Part shown: in pieces, positions 8,843 through 18,058 of the stretch | Layout of the letters: every line of letters begins with the position of its first letter | Position numbering within the stretch: position 1 is the first letter of the stretch | Origin: an uncultured Eisenbergiella sp. | GTDB lineage: Bacteria > Bacillota > Clostridia > Lachnospirales > Lachnospiraceae | NCBI GenBank assembly: GCA_947630215.1 | Contig: CANRGX010000007.1 | Location: forward strand, 1 to 64,000 | Direction of reading: 5' to 3' | DNA: 64,000 nt | Made by a program: the position numbers and the translations under genes | The notes under the pieces: model-generated | The model's input: only the letters and a program-made list of their open reading frames with translations | What the model was told of the DNA's origin: nothing | Database searches by the model: none

Positions 8843-11800
8843 CTGTCCCGCGGCCCGTAAAGGGCTCCAGGTCAAAGCGCCGGATTTCGTACGCGCTGCC
8901 GGCCGGAAATTCCAGAATCTGCCGGATTTCTTTCTGTCCGTCTGAGAACAACAGATGGATGGTGTTGGCGGTTTTCTCCGCCCTTCCCTCTATCACAAGC
9001 TGTCCGGGCGCTTCCTGCCCAAAATCCATTTCCGAAAAGACCAACGATACGTTATTTCCGATCTCCTCTACTCCCTCCGGCGTGATCCGGTAGCTGTCCC
9101 CGTATACCCTGTCCGCTTCCCGTGCCGGAAGGGTCGTCCAGGCCTTCTGCACCCGCTCGAAGGAAAATCCTTTGATATGAACCTTCTGATACACCTGAAA
9201 GCTGAGCGAGGTGATTCCCTTTAAGGGACGGCTCAGCGTCCAGCTCTCCGGCTGATACACGTTCCAGATGGACGGTTTATCATAGATCACATCCGCCAAA
9301 AGTTCCCCGCCCTCGCCGGGGACGCCTTCCCAGATCCGAATGGGAAAAGGCTCGCCCGAAAGATCGAAAATGGGGACGGTGATCCGGGCGGATCCGGTAC
9401 TGCCAAAATCCAGCTGATCAAAAGTGACCACCGTTTCTTCGTCCCGGGCCGTGGCAACGCCCCTCTCGTTTCCGCTGGTCGCCTCGCCCCGGACGCGGGT
9501 ATACAGGCTGCCCGCCACAAAGGCATACGGATCCAGATAGGCGGGCCCCAGCCCCTGTACCGAAAACTCCAGCAAAGAGATCACCCGCACCTGATCGGTG
9601 CCGCTTTTGGACAGACAGCGCAGATAGAAGTCCCCGTCGCCCAACGCGGTTAAAAGCACACTATCGCCCTGCTGCTCCAGCTGTACCAGATGGGAGGGCG
9701 CGCCGTTTGCGCTGGCCGCCGCAAAGGTCAGTTCCCGATCCTGCGCTTCTTTGGGCTCTATCCTGGCCTGTACGCGCAGCGTGCGCTTTTCCGGGGAAAA
9801 ATGCTGTCCCTCCGGCGCGGACAAGGTCACCCTGCGCACCGGAATTTCCTCCTTCTGTCCGGTGTAAAGGGGCCGTTCCCGGTTTTCCTCCCCTACAAAG
9901 GCGGCCCCGGTATCCGACTTCCACCGAAACGGCCCCCGATCTACACAGGCCAGACAGGGACAGACCAACCGGGCCCCGGTCAGTCCCATGGCCGAAACCT
10001 CCACGATCACCGGCTCCGGCTCTCTGCCCTCCTGCACGGGATTGGACTGCAGAATAGCCAGCAGCTTCCCGTTGAACATTCTTTTGCTGATGCCTTTATA
10101 GCTGTCCTCGTCGGTACTGTCCCCGTTGTCCAGCCCCACCAGCCTGGCCCCGCCCGTGACGCGTACCTGCACCCGGTCGCAGGCGTTCTCCACCGGCCTG
10201 CCCTGTTCGTCCTGCGCGCCAATCTCCAAAAAGAGCAGATCTTTGCCGTCCGCAATCAGCGTTTCCTTTTCCGGCTTTATGACCAGCCTTTTGGAATTGC
10301 CAAAGCTCCGGCGGCGGGCCGTAGCGATGCTTCTGCCCTCTTTGTCATAGGCCACGGCGGTCAGTTCGCCCTCCTCATAGGGCACCCGGTAGTCCGCGAT
10401 GAGTTTTTTGCCGCTTCCGGGCGCATGGGTCAGTTCCTGCCGCCCCAGGCTTTTTCCGTTTAAGAACAGCTCCGCGCTGTCCGCGTTGGTGCAGACGCGC
10501 ACATCGATCATCTGACCGGGATTAAAGTCCCAATAGGGAAAGATATGGATCATGGGCGCCACGGCCGGATCGGTCCAGGCCGACTGCCACACATAATAGG
10601 AATCCTTGGGAAAGCCCGCCGTATCCACCTGTCCGAAATAGGAGTTTTTGGTATGATAAGGGGTGGGCTCCCCGATATAATCAAAGCCGGACCACAGAAA
10701 CTGCCCCAGGGAAAAAGGCGTGTCCCGATCCACCGCAATACAATCCTCCATCGATTTGGCGCTCCAGCTGGTAGCGCTGTTTCCCAGAGCCGAGCACTGC
10801 CGGTCATCCTCCGCCAGAATCGCCGCCCGCAGCGGAAAATGGTAAACGCCCCTGCTCTGTACGATGGAGGAGGTTTCGCTGCCGTAGATCACCCAGTCCG
10901 GATGCGCCTTATGATGCGCCTCATAAAATTTTTCCGCGTAATTGTAACCGGCAATTTTCAAAATATCCGCGCACTTTTGTGCGTTCTCCCAGGGCATATA
11001 ATTGGAGGCAATCGTGACGGAGGCGTTCCGGTACGGATCGTGGCGTTCCACCAGCTCTTTCAGCCGCCTGGTGATCTCCTGTCCCCGGCCGTCCGCGTGC
11101 GTGTCGTAGATTTCATTGCCGATGCTCCAGAGGATCACGCTGGGATGATTCCGATCCCTTCTGATCCAGCTTTCCACGTCCCTCTCGTGCCATTCCGGGA
11201 AAAAGCGGGCGTAGTCCCATTCCGTCTTGGGGCGTTCCCACATATCAAAGGCCTCCGAAATCAGCAAGATCCCCATTTCATCCGCCAAATCCAAAAGACC
11301 GGGCGCCATCATATTGTGGCTGCCCCGCACCGCGTTGACCCCCATTTTCTTTAAAATACGCAGCTTCCGGGCCATGGCGCAGGAGGAAAAGGCCGCTCCC
11401 AGCGCCCCCAGATCATGATGCTCGCAGACGCCGTTCAGCTTGAGGTGCCTGCCGTTTAAGAAAAAGCCCTCCCGGGGAGAAAAGGAGACGGTGCGAAAAC
11501 CAATCCGGGTTTCCTCCTGCTGACAGAGCCGGTCTTCTTTCCATAACCCGGTGCGCAGCACATACAGCGCAGGGTTTTGGACGTCCCAGCATACCGGGGA
11601 TTTTACCAGATACTCCTGCGCCGTTCCCCGGCTATACAGGGGCGTCAAACCGACTTCCTTCCCGTCAGGATCCAAAAGGCTGTGACACACCCGGTATCCG
11701 GCGTCCTCACCGCCGATCTGCGTTTCGACCCGCAGCACAAAATCGCTGTCCTGCCGGCGGGTGCTGACATAGATCCCGTTTTGCACCAGATAGGTTTCTT

Positions 11801-12224
11801 CCGTCACCTCCAGCCAGACGTTCCGGTAGATCCCGGCGCCGGAATACCAGCGGCTGTTGGGGCTCTGATAGCGGACCCTGACCAGGATCCGGTTTTCCCC
11901 ATTCCTGAGAAAATCCGTGATTTCCAGCGTAAACGACGAATAGCCGTATTTCCATTCGCCGGCCATTCTGCCGTTTACAAAGACGGTACTGTCCATATAG
12001 ACGCCCTCAAAAGAAAGAAAGGCTCTGCGGTTTTCCTCCTCCCAGGAAAATTCCTTCCAATACCAGCCTATGCCGTCTTCATACAGCTTCCGGCTGTCTG
12101 CGATGAGCCAGTCGTGGGGCAGCTGCACCGGCGTAAACGCTTCCTTTCTTTCCAGCGCCGTCTCCGGCTCCACCCCCAGATCGGTGCGCCAAAAACGCCA
12201 TCCGTCATTGAACAGATATTTCAT
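8733..12224 (-). CDS. Glycoside hydrolase family 2 (beta-galactosidase-like) with C-terminal accessory domains
   Basis: A 1163-residue GH2 enzyme. Residues 1-140 are the jelly-roll sugar-binding domain (ending SGAGIYRNVWLEV), 145-245 an Ig-like domain, and 250-560 the TIM barrel with likely acid/base E371 in SIGNE and nucleophile E450 in GSETSS. DUF4982-like and Ig-like segments follow, and the last 250 or so residues resemble a CBM6-type beta-sandwich ending near FDFHWFRFE. There is no signal peptide, so it should act inside the cell on imported oligosaccharides. The ATG at 12224 follows AAGGAGA and overlaps the GH67 stop by 20 bases, showing translational coupling. Exact substrate (galactoside, glucuronide or other) cannot be read from sequence. 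Confidence 0.9.
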   Translation of the reverse strand: MKYLFNDGWRFWRTDLGVEPETALERKEAFTPVQLPHDWLIADSRKLYEDGIGWYWKEFSWEEENRRAFLSFEGVYMDSTVFVNGRMAGEWKYGYSSFTLEITDFLRNGENRILVRVRYQSPNSRWYSGAGIYRNVWLEVTEETYLVQNGIYVSTRRQDSDFVLRVETQIGGEDAGYRVCHSLLDPDGKEVGLTPLYSRGTAQEYLVKSPVCWDVQNPALYVLRTGLWKEDRLCQQEETRIGFRTVSFSPREGFFLNGRHLKLNGVCEHHDLGALGAAFSSCAMARKLRILKKMGVNAVRGSHNMMAPGLLDLADEMGILLISEAFDMWERPKTEWDYARFFPEWHERDVESWIRRDRNHPSVILWSIGNEIYDTHADGRGQEITRRLKELVERHDPYRNASVTIASNYMPWENAQKCADILKIAGYNYAEKFYEAHHKAHPDWVIYGSETSSIVQSRGVYHFPLRAAILAEDDRQCSALGNSATSWSAKSMEDCIAVDRDTPFSLGQFLWSGFDYIGEPTPYHTKNSYFGQVDTAGFPKDSYYVWQSAWTDPAVAPMIHIFPYWDFNPGQMIDVRVCTNADSAELFLNGKSLGRQELTHAPGSGKKLIADYRVPYEEGELTAVAYDKEGRSIATARRRSFGNSKRLVIKPEKETLIADGKDLLFLEIGAQDEQGRPVENACDRVQVRVTGGARLVGLDNGDSTDEDSYKGISKRMFNGKLLAILQSNPVQEGREPEPVIVEVSAMGLTGARLVCPCLACVDRGPFRWKSDTGAAFVGEENRERPLYTGQKEEIPVRRVTLSAPEGQHFSPEKRTLRVQARIEPKEAQDRELTFAAASANGAPSHLVQLEQQGDSVLLTALGDGDFYLRCLSKSGTDQVRVISLLEFSVQGLGPAYLDPYAFVAGSLYTRVRGEATSGNERGVATARDEETVVTFDQLDFGSTGSARITVPIFDLSGEPFPIRIWEGVPGEGGELLADVIYDKPSIWNVYQPESWTLSRPLKGITSLSFQVYQKVHIKGFSFERVQKAWTTLPAREADRVYGDSYRITPEGVEEIGNNVSLVFSEMDFGQEAPGQLVIEGRAEKTANTIHLLFSDGQKEIRQILEFPAGSAYEIRRFDLEPFTGRGTVTFVFLPGSCFDFHWFRFEKGRVSQNTGRGPADIPG

Positions 12225-14289
12225 TTCCTGTCTCCTTCCCCAAAGCGCCGTACACCGGCCTTCCCTTTTCATCGGCGATCCCGCTCTTGCGGTAAAAATA
12301 AGAATTGACCTGGTCGCGCCATTCCCTGGCGTTTTCCAGCTGTCGTGCGAACCGTTCCCGCACCCGCTCATACGGTTTTGACGGCAGTTTTTCCCGGAGA
12401 CTTTCCCAGACCTCTATCATGCGCTCCACCTCCCGTACGCCCTCAAAATGGCTGTCGTAAATATGCTGGATCAGCGTTTTTCCGGAAGGCAGCACATAGG
12501 AATAGGGCACATGGTGGAAGAAAAGCAAAAGCTCCTGCGGGCACTGTTCCAAACGATTGTAGCGGGAAGCGTTGGGCTCGTGGTACTGTCTCACAAACCC
12601 GGTCCCTACATCCGTCCGATCCACCCCCACGCCCAGATGGTCGGCCCGGTGATAAGTCCCCCACCGGGAATATTCATAGCCGTCCACACTGGGCCCGTAA
12701 TGGGTGGAGGGCGTCACCATCCACCCGATGCCCAGCGGGCTGGTATATTTTTCATAGGTGTCGCGGGATCCCATCAGAAGCGCCACGACAGCGTCCCTTG
12801 TGCCAGGATCGTTGGAAAACGTCAGGCTCGCCCACTCTTTGGCAATTTCCTCTGCCGAAAGGGAGGTGTCAAAGGCCAGCCGCCCAAAGCCGTAAAAATT
12901 GGCGGCGGCCAGATCGTTTCCCGTCCAGTTTTCCTCGTTTCCCGTGTTGCACACGGCGGCCATGCCCCAGCGCGGGCGCGCGGCCCGCTCTTTTTCATCC
13001 TTTTCCCCAAACGTGCGTCCGCTGACAATATCGGCCACCGTATCCTGCTGTTTTGCGCAGTACGTTTGAAAGGAAAGCACCTCCTGAAACAGCGGGATCA
13101 GATAACACAGATCGATCTGCTGCCCCGTGTATTCCTGGGCGATCTGCACCTCCAACATCTGATTGGTCCGGCGCAGTCCGCCGAACAGCGGCGACACAGG
13201 CTCTCGGATCTGAAAATCCATGGGCCCGTTTTTGATCTGGAGGATCACATTTTCATGATACGCCCCGTCCGTCCCGATGAAATTGTCGTACCCGGCGCGG
13301 GCTCGATCCGTCTTGTAATCCCGCCAATCCTGGGTACAGTTATAGACAAAACAGCGCCAGAGGATCACCGCCCCATAGGGTTGGACCAGATCCGCCAGCA
13401 GATTGGCCCCGTCCGCCTGGGTGCGCCCATAGGTAAAGGGGCCGGGTCTGCCCTCCGAATCCGCCTTCACCAAAAAGCCTCCCAGCTTAGGGATGGCGGA
13501 AAATACGATCCGAAAGCGCTCTGCCCACCAGCTTCGCACCTCCTCCGACAGCGGGTCGGCGCTGTCCAGCCCTCCCAGTTCCATCGGCGCGGCATAGTTC
13601 AGACTCAAAAACAGACGGATCCCATATCCGGCAAAGATCTCCGCCATCTTTGCCAACGCGCCAAGATGCTTTTGCGTGATCAGCCAGGTGGCCTCATCCT
13701 TGACATTGACGTTGTTGATCACCACTCCGTTGATGCCCACGCTGGCGGCCAGCCGCGCAAAATCCCGCGTGCGCCCGTTCACAATCACACGGTTTTTCTC
13801 AAAGAAAAAGGAACGGCCCGAATATCCCCTCTCAATACTGCCGTCCATATTGTCCCAGTGGTTTGTCATCCGCAGCAGATTGTCCGGATTGCAGCAGATA
13901 GAAAGTTCCGTAAGGGGCCGCTGCATGGCCACGCATCGGAGCAAATAAAACACCCCATACAAAAGGCCGGTTTCCTCCCCTGCCTCCAGGCAGACCGTCC
14001 CCGCCGCGTCCGCGTGAATGCGGTATCCTCCCAGAATCAGCCCGTCCTCGTTTCTGCGGATCCACAGACCGCCCCGCGCGCCCTCCTTTTGCAGCGTTTC
14101 CCGTTCTGTCAGCTTCGGCGTTATGCCCAGCATCCCGCCGATTCCCCGCCGCCATTCCCGCCAGGCATTTTTTACCACGGGATGCGCCAGGTCAAATCCT
14201 TCCAGCGCTGTGTACCGCACAACGGGGCCGTTTTCGCTCTCCCGGCACGGCCGGTAAGCCAGCCAAAGCTGCGTCCATTTCTTTTCCAT
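12205..14289 (-). CDS. aguA: GH67 alpha-glucuronidase
   Basis: A 694-residue enzyme that removes (4-O-methyl-)glucuronic acid from the non-reducing end of glucuronoxylan oligosaccharides. Hallmark strings are KADSEGRPGPFTYGR (about 276-290), VILWRCFVYN (308-317) and QIKNGPMDFQIREPVSPLFG (351-370). D335 (in YDNF) and E363 (in REP) have the spacing of the paired catalytic carboxylates of the family; I could not place the third carboxylate with certainty. Length matches bacterial GH67 (about 680-720). No signal peptide, so it is intracellular. It begins 24 bases after yraN with no room for a promoter and overlaps the GH2 gene downstream. Confidence 0.95.
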   Translation of the reverse strand: MEKKWTQLWLAYRPCRESENGPVVRYTALEGFDLAHPVVKNAWREWRRGIGGMLGITPKLTERETLQKEGARGGLWIRRNEDGLILGGYRIHADAAGTVCLEAGEETGLLYGVFYLLRCVAMQRPLTELSICCNPDNLLRMTNHWDNMDGSIERGYSGRSFFFEKNRVIVNGRTRDFARLAASVGINGVVINNVNVKDEATWLITQKHLGALAKMAEIFAGYGIRLFLSLNYAAPMELGGLDSADPLSEEVRSWWAERFRIVFSAIPKLGGFLVKADSEGRPGPFTYGRTQADGANLLADLVQPYGAVILWRCFVYNCTQDWRDYKTDRARAGYDNFIGTDGAYHENVILQIKNGPMDFQIREPVSPLFGGLRRTNQMLEVQIAQEYTGQQIDLCYLIPLFQEVLSFQTYCAKQQDTVADIVSGRTFGEKDEKERAARPRWGMAAVCNTGNEENWTGNDLAAANFYGFGRLAFDTSLSAEEIAKEWASLTFSNDPGTRDAVVALLMGSRDTYEKYTSPLGIGWMVTPSTHYGPSVDGYEYSRWGTYHRADHLGVGVDRTDVGTGFVRQYHEPNASRYNRLEQCPQELLLFFHHVPYSYVLPSGKTLIQHIYDSHFEGVREVERMIEVWESLREKLPSKPYERVRERFARQLENAREWRDQVNSYFYRKSGIADEKGRPVYGALGKETGNEISVQ

Positions 14290-14313
14290 CTCTTTCCTCC
14301 TGCCCTGCCGCCG

Positions 14314-14670
14314 TCACCGGCCCCTGTAATCAAAAGCGTTTTGGATCCAGTCGATCCGTCCGGCACAGATCGCCACCACGTCGAAGCGCACCGGCTGCTG
14401 CGCCGGGATCCGCTTTTGGTACAAATAGACATCCGCGCAGCGGCAAATCCGCCGCTGTTTGTAAAAGTCCACCGCCTCCCGGGGACTTCCGAACCGTTCG
14501 TCCCGCCGGTATTTCACCTCAAAAAAAACAAGGCAGCCCTGATGATATCCTATCATATCGATCTCACCCTGGCTGCACCTGAAATTCTGTTCCCGGATCC
14601 GGACGCCGTTTCTGCGCAGATACCCGGCGGCCTCGTCCTCCCAGAATTTTCCTTCCTTTCTTGTATTCAT
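14314..14670 (-). CDS. yraN: YraN/UPF0102 family putative endonuclease
   Basis: A 118-residue protein with the core of the YraN family, a restriction-endonuclease-like fold: GEIDMIG (about residue 34) followed by VFFEVKYR (about 48). The cellular role is not firmly known. I use the ATG at 14670, which has CAGGAG six bases upstream, over the GTG at 14685. It sits 23 bases after rnhB, the usual partner in Firmicutes. Confidence 0.9.
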   Translation of the reverse strand: MNTRKEGKFWEDEAAGYLRRNGVRIREQNFRCSQGEIDMIGYHQGCLVFFEVKYRRDERFGSPREAVDFYKQRRICRCADVYLYQKRIPAQQPVRFDVVAICAGRIDWIQNAFDYRGR

Positions 14671-14693
14671 CCTTTTCTCCTGCACAGGATAGT

Positions 14694-15449
14694 TCAGACA
14701 AAATTGCCGATAAAACTCCTCCTGTGGATCGGCGTCGGCCCGTATTTTTTCAGCGCCGCAATGTGCTGGGCCGATCCGTAGCCCTTGTTGGAAGCAAAGC
14801 CGTACTCCGGGAAAATAGCGTCGTACTGTTCCATCAGCCTGTCCCGGGTGACCTTGGCCACAATGCTGGCGGCCGCAATGGAAACGCTCTTTTCGTCCCC
14901 TTTTATGATGGGCACCTGTCGGATGGAAATGCCCGGAATGGTCACCGCGTCGTTTAACAGCACCGCAGGCTCTGTGGTCAGCTTTCCCACGGCCTGCCGC
15001 ATGGCCTCATAGGTGGCGTTTAAAATATTGATCTCGTCGATGCGCTCGGGGCCCACAAATCCCAGCCCCACGGAAACTGCTTTTTCCAGGATCACCTGGT
15101 AGAGTTCCTCCCGTTTTTTGGCGGAAAGCTGTTTGGAATCGTTCAGATAAAGGATTTCACAGTCCCTGGGCAGAATGACCGCGCCCGCCACCACCGGCCC
15201 CGCCAGCGGGCCGCGTCCCACCTCGTCGATGCCGCACAGAAAACCGAACGCCTCATACTGCCGCTCATAGGATTTCATTTGAAAGATCCGCTGTTTTTCC
15301 GCTTCCAGTGCCTCCAGCCTTTTGCCGGCCCGCTGAATCTGCGCCTGTACGCCGGTGCGCCCATCCTCCCGGAAGCGGGCGATCAGCCCCGGCAGTTCCT
15401 CTATGCTGCAGGCGTCGAATGCCGCCTTAATCTCCGCAATCTTATCCAT
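14694..15449 (-). CDS. rnhB: Ribonuclease HII
   Basis: A 251-residue enzyme that removes ribonucleotides and RNA primers from RNA-DNA hybrids. The defining GIDEVGRGPLAG motif is at about residue 73, with later acidic residues in LNDSKQLS and LLNDAV. The N-terminal extension of about 70 residues is helical and charged, as in B. subtilis RNase HII. The ATG follows GGGAG. Position downstream of rbgA and lepB matches the conserved Firmicutes order. Confidence 0.96.
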   Translation of the reverse strand: MDKIAEIKAAFDACSIEELPGLIARFREDGRTGVQAQIQRAGKRLEALEAEKQRIFQMKSYERQYEAFGFLCGIDEVGRGPLAGPVVAGAVILPRDCEILYLNDSKQLSAKKREELYQVILEKAVSVGLGFVGPERIDEINILNATYEAMRQAVGKLTTEPAVLLNDAVTIPGISIRQVPIIKGDEKSVSIAAASIVAKVTRDRLMEQYDAIFPEYGFASNKGYGSAQHIAALKKYGPTPIHRRSFIGNFV

Positions 15450-15492
15450 TTGTATGCTCCCGCTGACAGCTGCATGCTGTTCCGTATGTCCG

Positions 15493-16032
15493 TCACTGAT
15501 GCTTTAGCACACCAAATTTGGAAAAGGGCCAGATCCGGACCCACGCCCGGCCCACAATCTGATTCCGCTTTATGTTCCCCACGCTGGGATCCCGGCTGTC
15601 CGAGCTGTTGTTGCGGTTATCCCCCAGCACAAAATACTCGTCTGAGCCCAGGGTGATGGTCTCTGCCGCCCGTCCGGCGGAAAGTATGACTTCCTTGCCG
15701 TAGTTTTCCTGCAGCAGCTCCCCGTTGATAAAAATGCCGCCGTTCTCGTCAATATACACCGTCTCCCCCGGGAGACCGATGATCCGTTTGATATAGAAAA
15801 CGTTCTCCTCATACTGAAAAGGAAATACGATGATATCGTACCGCTCCGGATCATGAAAACGATACGAGATCTTATCCACAATCAGATTGTCCCGGTCGCT
15901 TAGCGTCGGCTCCATGGAGCTGCCCCGCACGCCTGTCCGCTGTCCCACAAAGGCGATGAACAGATAAACGGCCACCAGCACCACCAGAATGTAGAGCACC
16001 GTACTGATCACTTCCCTGATTACGTTCTTCAT
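15493..16032 (-). CDS. lepB: Type I signal peptidase (copy nearer rnhB)
   Basis: A 179-residue membrane protease that removes signal peptides from secreted proteins. One N-terminal membrane segment (about 8-28) is followed by catalytic Ser39 in SSMEPTL and general base Lys82 in FYIKRIIGLPGE; the C-terminal box GDNRNNSSDSR is intact. The ATG at 16032 has AAGGAGG nine bases upstream and overlaps the rbgA stop as ATGA. A longer in-frame start at 16059 has no such site. Confidence 0.95.
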   Translation of the reverse strand: MKNVIREVISTVLYILVVLVAVYLFIAFVGQRTGVRGSSMEPTLSDRDNLIVDKISYRFHDPERYDIIVFPFQYEENVFYIKRIIGLPGETVYIDENGGIFINGELLQENYGKEVILSAGRAAETITLGSDEYFVLGDNRNNSSDSRDPSVGNIKRNQIVGRAWVRIWPFSKFGVLKHQ

Positions 16033-16886
16033 GACGTTTTTCCTCCTTCCGGCGGCCACTCCAGGGAAATGCGTCCCAGACGCCCGCTTCTGAAATCCTC
16101 CAGCAGAATGCCGGCGGCCTTTTCCAGATCCACCTCGCCGCCTTTTTTATAGCATTTCCGGGTTTCCCCAATCTGACACAGCGCCTCTGCGCCTTTTTTT
16201 CCCTCCGTCCGGTAGCGGTTCTGGAGCGCGTCCGGATAAGCCTGCGTCAGAAAGGCAATCAGTTCAACCGCCAGTTCCTCCTTTACCAGGATCTCATCGT
16301 TCATGGAACCGATAAAGGCCATCCTTTTCCCCACCGCCTGATCCGCAAACTTCGGCCAGAGGATCCCCGGCGTATCCAAAAGCTCCAGACCGGCGTTTGT
16401 CCGGATCCACTGCTTTCCCTTGGTAACGCCCGGTTTATTTCCCGTTTTGGTCACGGCCCTTCTGGCAAAGGAATTGATGAAGGTAGACTTGCCTACGTTG
16501 GGCACGCCCGCCACCATGGCCCGCACCGGCCTGTTTTGGATCCCCCGGCGCCGATCCCGCTCCGTTTTTTCCCGGCAGGCTTTCGCCACCATTCCGGTGA
16601 TTTCCTTCATGCCGGCCCCACTTTTGGCGTTGATTGGCAGCGCATAGATCCCCTGTTTTTCAAACCAGGCGCACCAGGCTGCATTGGCGGCCTCATCCGC
16701 CAGATCCGCCTTGTTTAAAAGCACCAGCCGCGCCTTGTTTTTTCCCAGTTTATCGATGTCCGGGTTGCGTGAGGAGAGCGGCATCCTGGCGTCCACCAGC
16801 TCAAGGATCAGGTCGATCAGCCGGATATCCTCCTCCATCTCCCTTCGCGCCCTGGTCATATGTCCCGGATACCATTGATAGATCAT
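16029..16886 (-). CDS. rbgA: Ribosome biogenesis GTPase A (YlqF)
   Basis: A 285-residue circularly permuted GTPase needed for late 50S subunit assembly. The order of motifs is G4 NKAD (58-61), G1 GVPNVGKST (127-135), G3 DTPG (171-174), as expected for the family. The opening YQWYPGHM is also diagnostic. It starts after a GGAGA site, 9 bases from the preceding signal peptidase gene, and overlaps the next one by 4 bases. Confidence 0.97.
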   Translation of the reverse strand: MIYQWYPGHMTRARREMEEDIRLIDLILELVDARMPLSSRNPDIDKLGKNKARLVLLNKADLADEAANAAWCAWFEKQGIYALPINAKSGAGMKEITGMVAKACREKTERDRRRGIQNRPVRAMVAGVPNVGKSTFINSFARRAVTKTGNKPGVTKGKQWIRTNAGLELLDTPGILWPKFADQAVGKRMAFIGSMNDEILVKEELAVELIAFLTQAYPDALQNRYRTEGKKGAEALCQIGETRKCYKKGGEVDLEKAAGILLEDFRSGRLGRISLEWPPEGGKTS

Positions 16887-16895
16887 CTGTCTCTC

Positions 16896-17480
16896 CTATT
16901 TCACCAGGCCCCATCCGTCTCCGCCGCCGCCGAAATGAAACCACGCCTTTCCGATGATGGCGCTCTTGCGGACCGGCCCGATATTCGCGGAACGGCTGTC
17001 CTCACTGTTATTGAAATTGTCTCCCATCACAAAATACTCGTCGTCGCCCAGACGGATCTCGTTTTCCGCAATCCCCGCCGACGCGATCAGATCCATGCTG
17101 TCGTCGCCGTATCTTTCGCCGTCCACATAGAGGATGCCCCCCTCTATCCGCACCGTCTGTCCCGGCACGGCCACCACGCGCTTCACATAATTGTGCGTGT
17201 TCTCGTTTCCGTTGGGCCAAAAGACCACCACATCCCCTGCTTTCGGGGAAAAAATCTGATAGGTGAACCGGTTCACAAGGATTCCCTGTCCGTTGGACAG
17301 CCCCGGCTCCATGGAAAGACCGATCACATTTGTGCGCAGCCCCACGAACCAGGTCAGCGTAAAGGCAAAAAACGCCGCCACAAACACAACGACAATCCAA
17401 CTGAAAATTTCCCGCATCAGGGTGGCATTGATCCCTTTTTTCTTATGATAAAAATGCAGACCTCTGCGACGTTTCCTCAT
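16896..17480 (-). CDS. lepB: Type I signal peptidase (copy nearer rplS)
   Basis: A 194-residue signal peptidase paralogue. It has a basic N-terminus, a membrane segment (about 26-46), catalytic Ser56 in GLSMEPGL and Lys100 in NYVKRVVAVPGQ, and the box GDNFNNSEDSR. It is clearly diverged from the second copy about 860 bases downstream, from which it is separated only by rbgA. Firmicutes often keep several SipS-type peptidases with overlapping substrate ranges. Confidence 0.94.
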   Translation of the reverse strand: MRKRRRGLHFYHKKKGINATLMREIFSWIVVVFVAAFFAFTLTWFVGLRTNVIGLSMEPGLSNGQGILVNRFTYQIFSPKAGDVVVFWPNGNENTHNYVKRVVAVPGQTVRIEGGILYVDGERYGDDSMDLIASAGIAENEIRLGDDEYFVMGDNFNNSEDSRSANIGPVRKSAIIGKAWFHFGGGGDGWGLVK

Positions 17481-17500
17481 ATCCCGCCCTTACGTTAACA

Positions 17501-17534
17501 AGGAGGGTACAACCACCAAAGTGGCGCCCCTCCT
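17501..17534 (-). promoter_or_regulatory. Hairpin between rplS and signal peptidase gene
   Basis: Arms AGGAGGG and CCCTCCT (7 bp) enclose an inner CCAC/GTGG stem. There is no clear T-run on the minus-strand 3' side, so it is at best a weak terminator, attenuator or processing site within the operon. Confidence 0.4.
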
Positions 17535-17563
17535 GTATGCCTGTGATTATCGGGAATCGCTCC

Positions 17564-17911
17564 TTATTTCACAACTTCTTTTACCTTTGCGGCTTTGCCG
17601 ACTCTCTGTCTGAGGTAATTCAGCTTCGCCCGGCGGACCTTACCCCTTCTCACCACTTCCACCTTCTCTACGTTGGGGGAGTGCAGCGGCCAGGTCTTCT
17701 CGACGCCCACGCCGTTGGAGGTCTTTCTCACCGTGAAGGTGGCGCGGTTGCTTCCGCCCTGCTTCTTTAAGACAACCCCTTCAAAAACCTGGATCCTCTC
17801 GCGGTTTCCTTCTTTGATTTTGCCATAGACCCGGACGGTGTCGCCCGTGGAAAACTCCGGCACTTCGGCCTTTAACTGACCGGCTTCGATCTCTCTGATG
17901 ATCTCGTTCAT
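17564..17911 (-). CDS. rplS: 50S ribosomal protein L19
   Basis: A 115-residue large-subunit protein with the typical features of L19: [26 protein letters not shown] near residue 23-48 and [14 protein letters not shown] near the C-terminus. The ATG at 17911 follows ACAGGAGG; an in-frame upstream extension of 30 residues is not part of L19. It has its own promoter about 85 bases upstream, leaving a leader of about 75 bases that could host an L19 autoregulatory structure. Confidence 0.98.
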   Translation of the reverse strand: MNEIIREIEAGQLKAEVPEFSTGDTVRVYGKIKEGNRERIQVFEGVVLKKQGGSNRATFTVRKTSNGVGVEKTWPLHSPNVEKVEVVRRGKVRRAKLNYLRQRVGKAAKVKEVVK

Positions 17912-17991
17912 TGCTTTTCCTCCTGTTTCCCGGATGTTCTTAATACGTCTTTTCGTAACAGAGGACCATCTCCTGTTTTCGCAACAGTAAT

Positions 17992-18020
17992 AATATAGCA
18001 TAACCCTGCCGGTATTGCAA
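17992..18020 (-). promoter_or_regulatory. rplS: rplS promoter
   Basis: TTGCAA (18015-18020), 17-base spacer, TATATT (17992-17997), with a TG one base before the -10 (extended -10). Transcription from here gives a leader of about 75 bases. L19 leader RNAs are known in Firmicutes; the leader contains a small CTGTT/AACAG stem but I could not match a consensus fold. Confidence 0.7.
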
Positions 18021-18058
18021 GGATTATTTTCGGTTTCGGACGCGTCCTGGGCCGGTTA

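Noticed and set aside
12448-14781. Plus-strand open frame of about 780 codons opposite aguA and yraN
   Set aside because: It is antisense to the GH67 gene, crosses gene boundaries and has a composition typical of a shadow frame.
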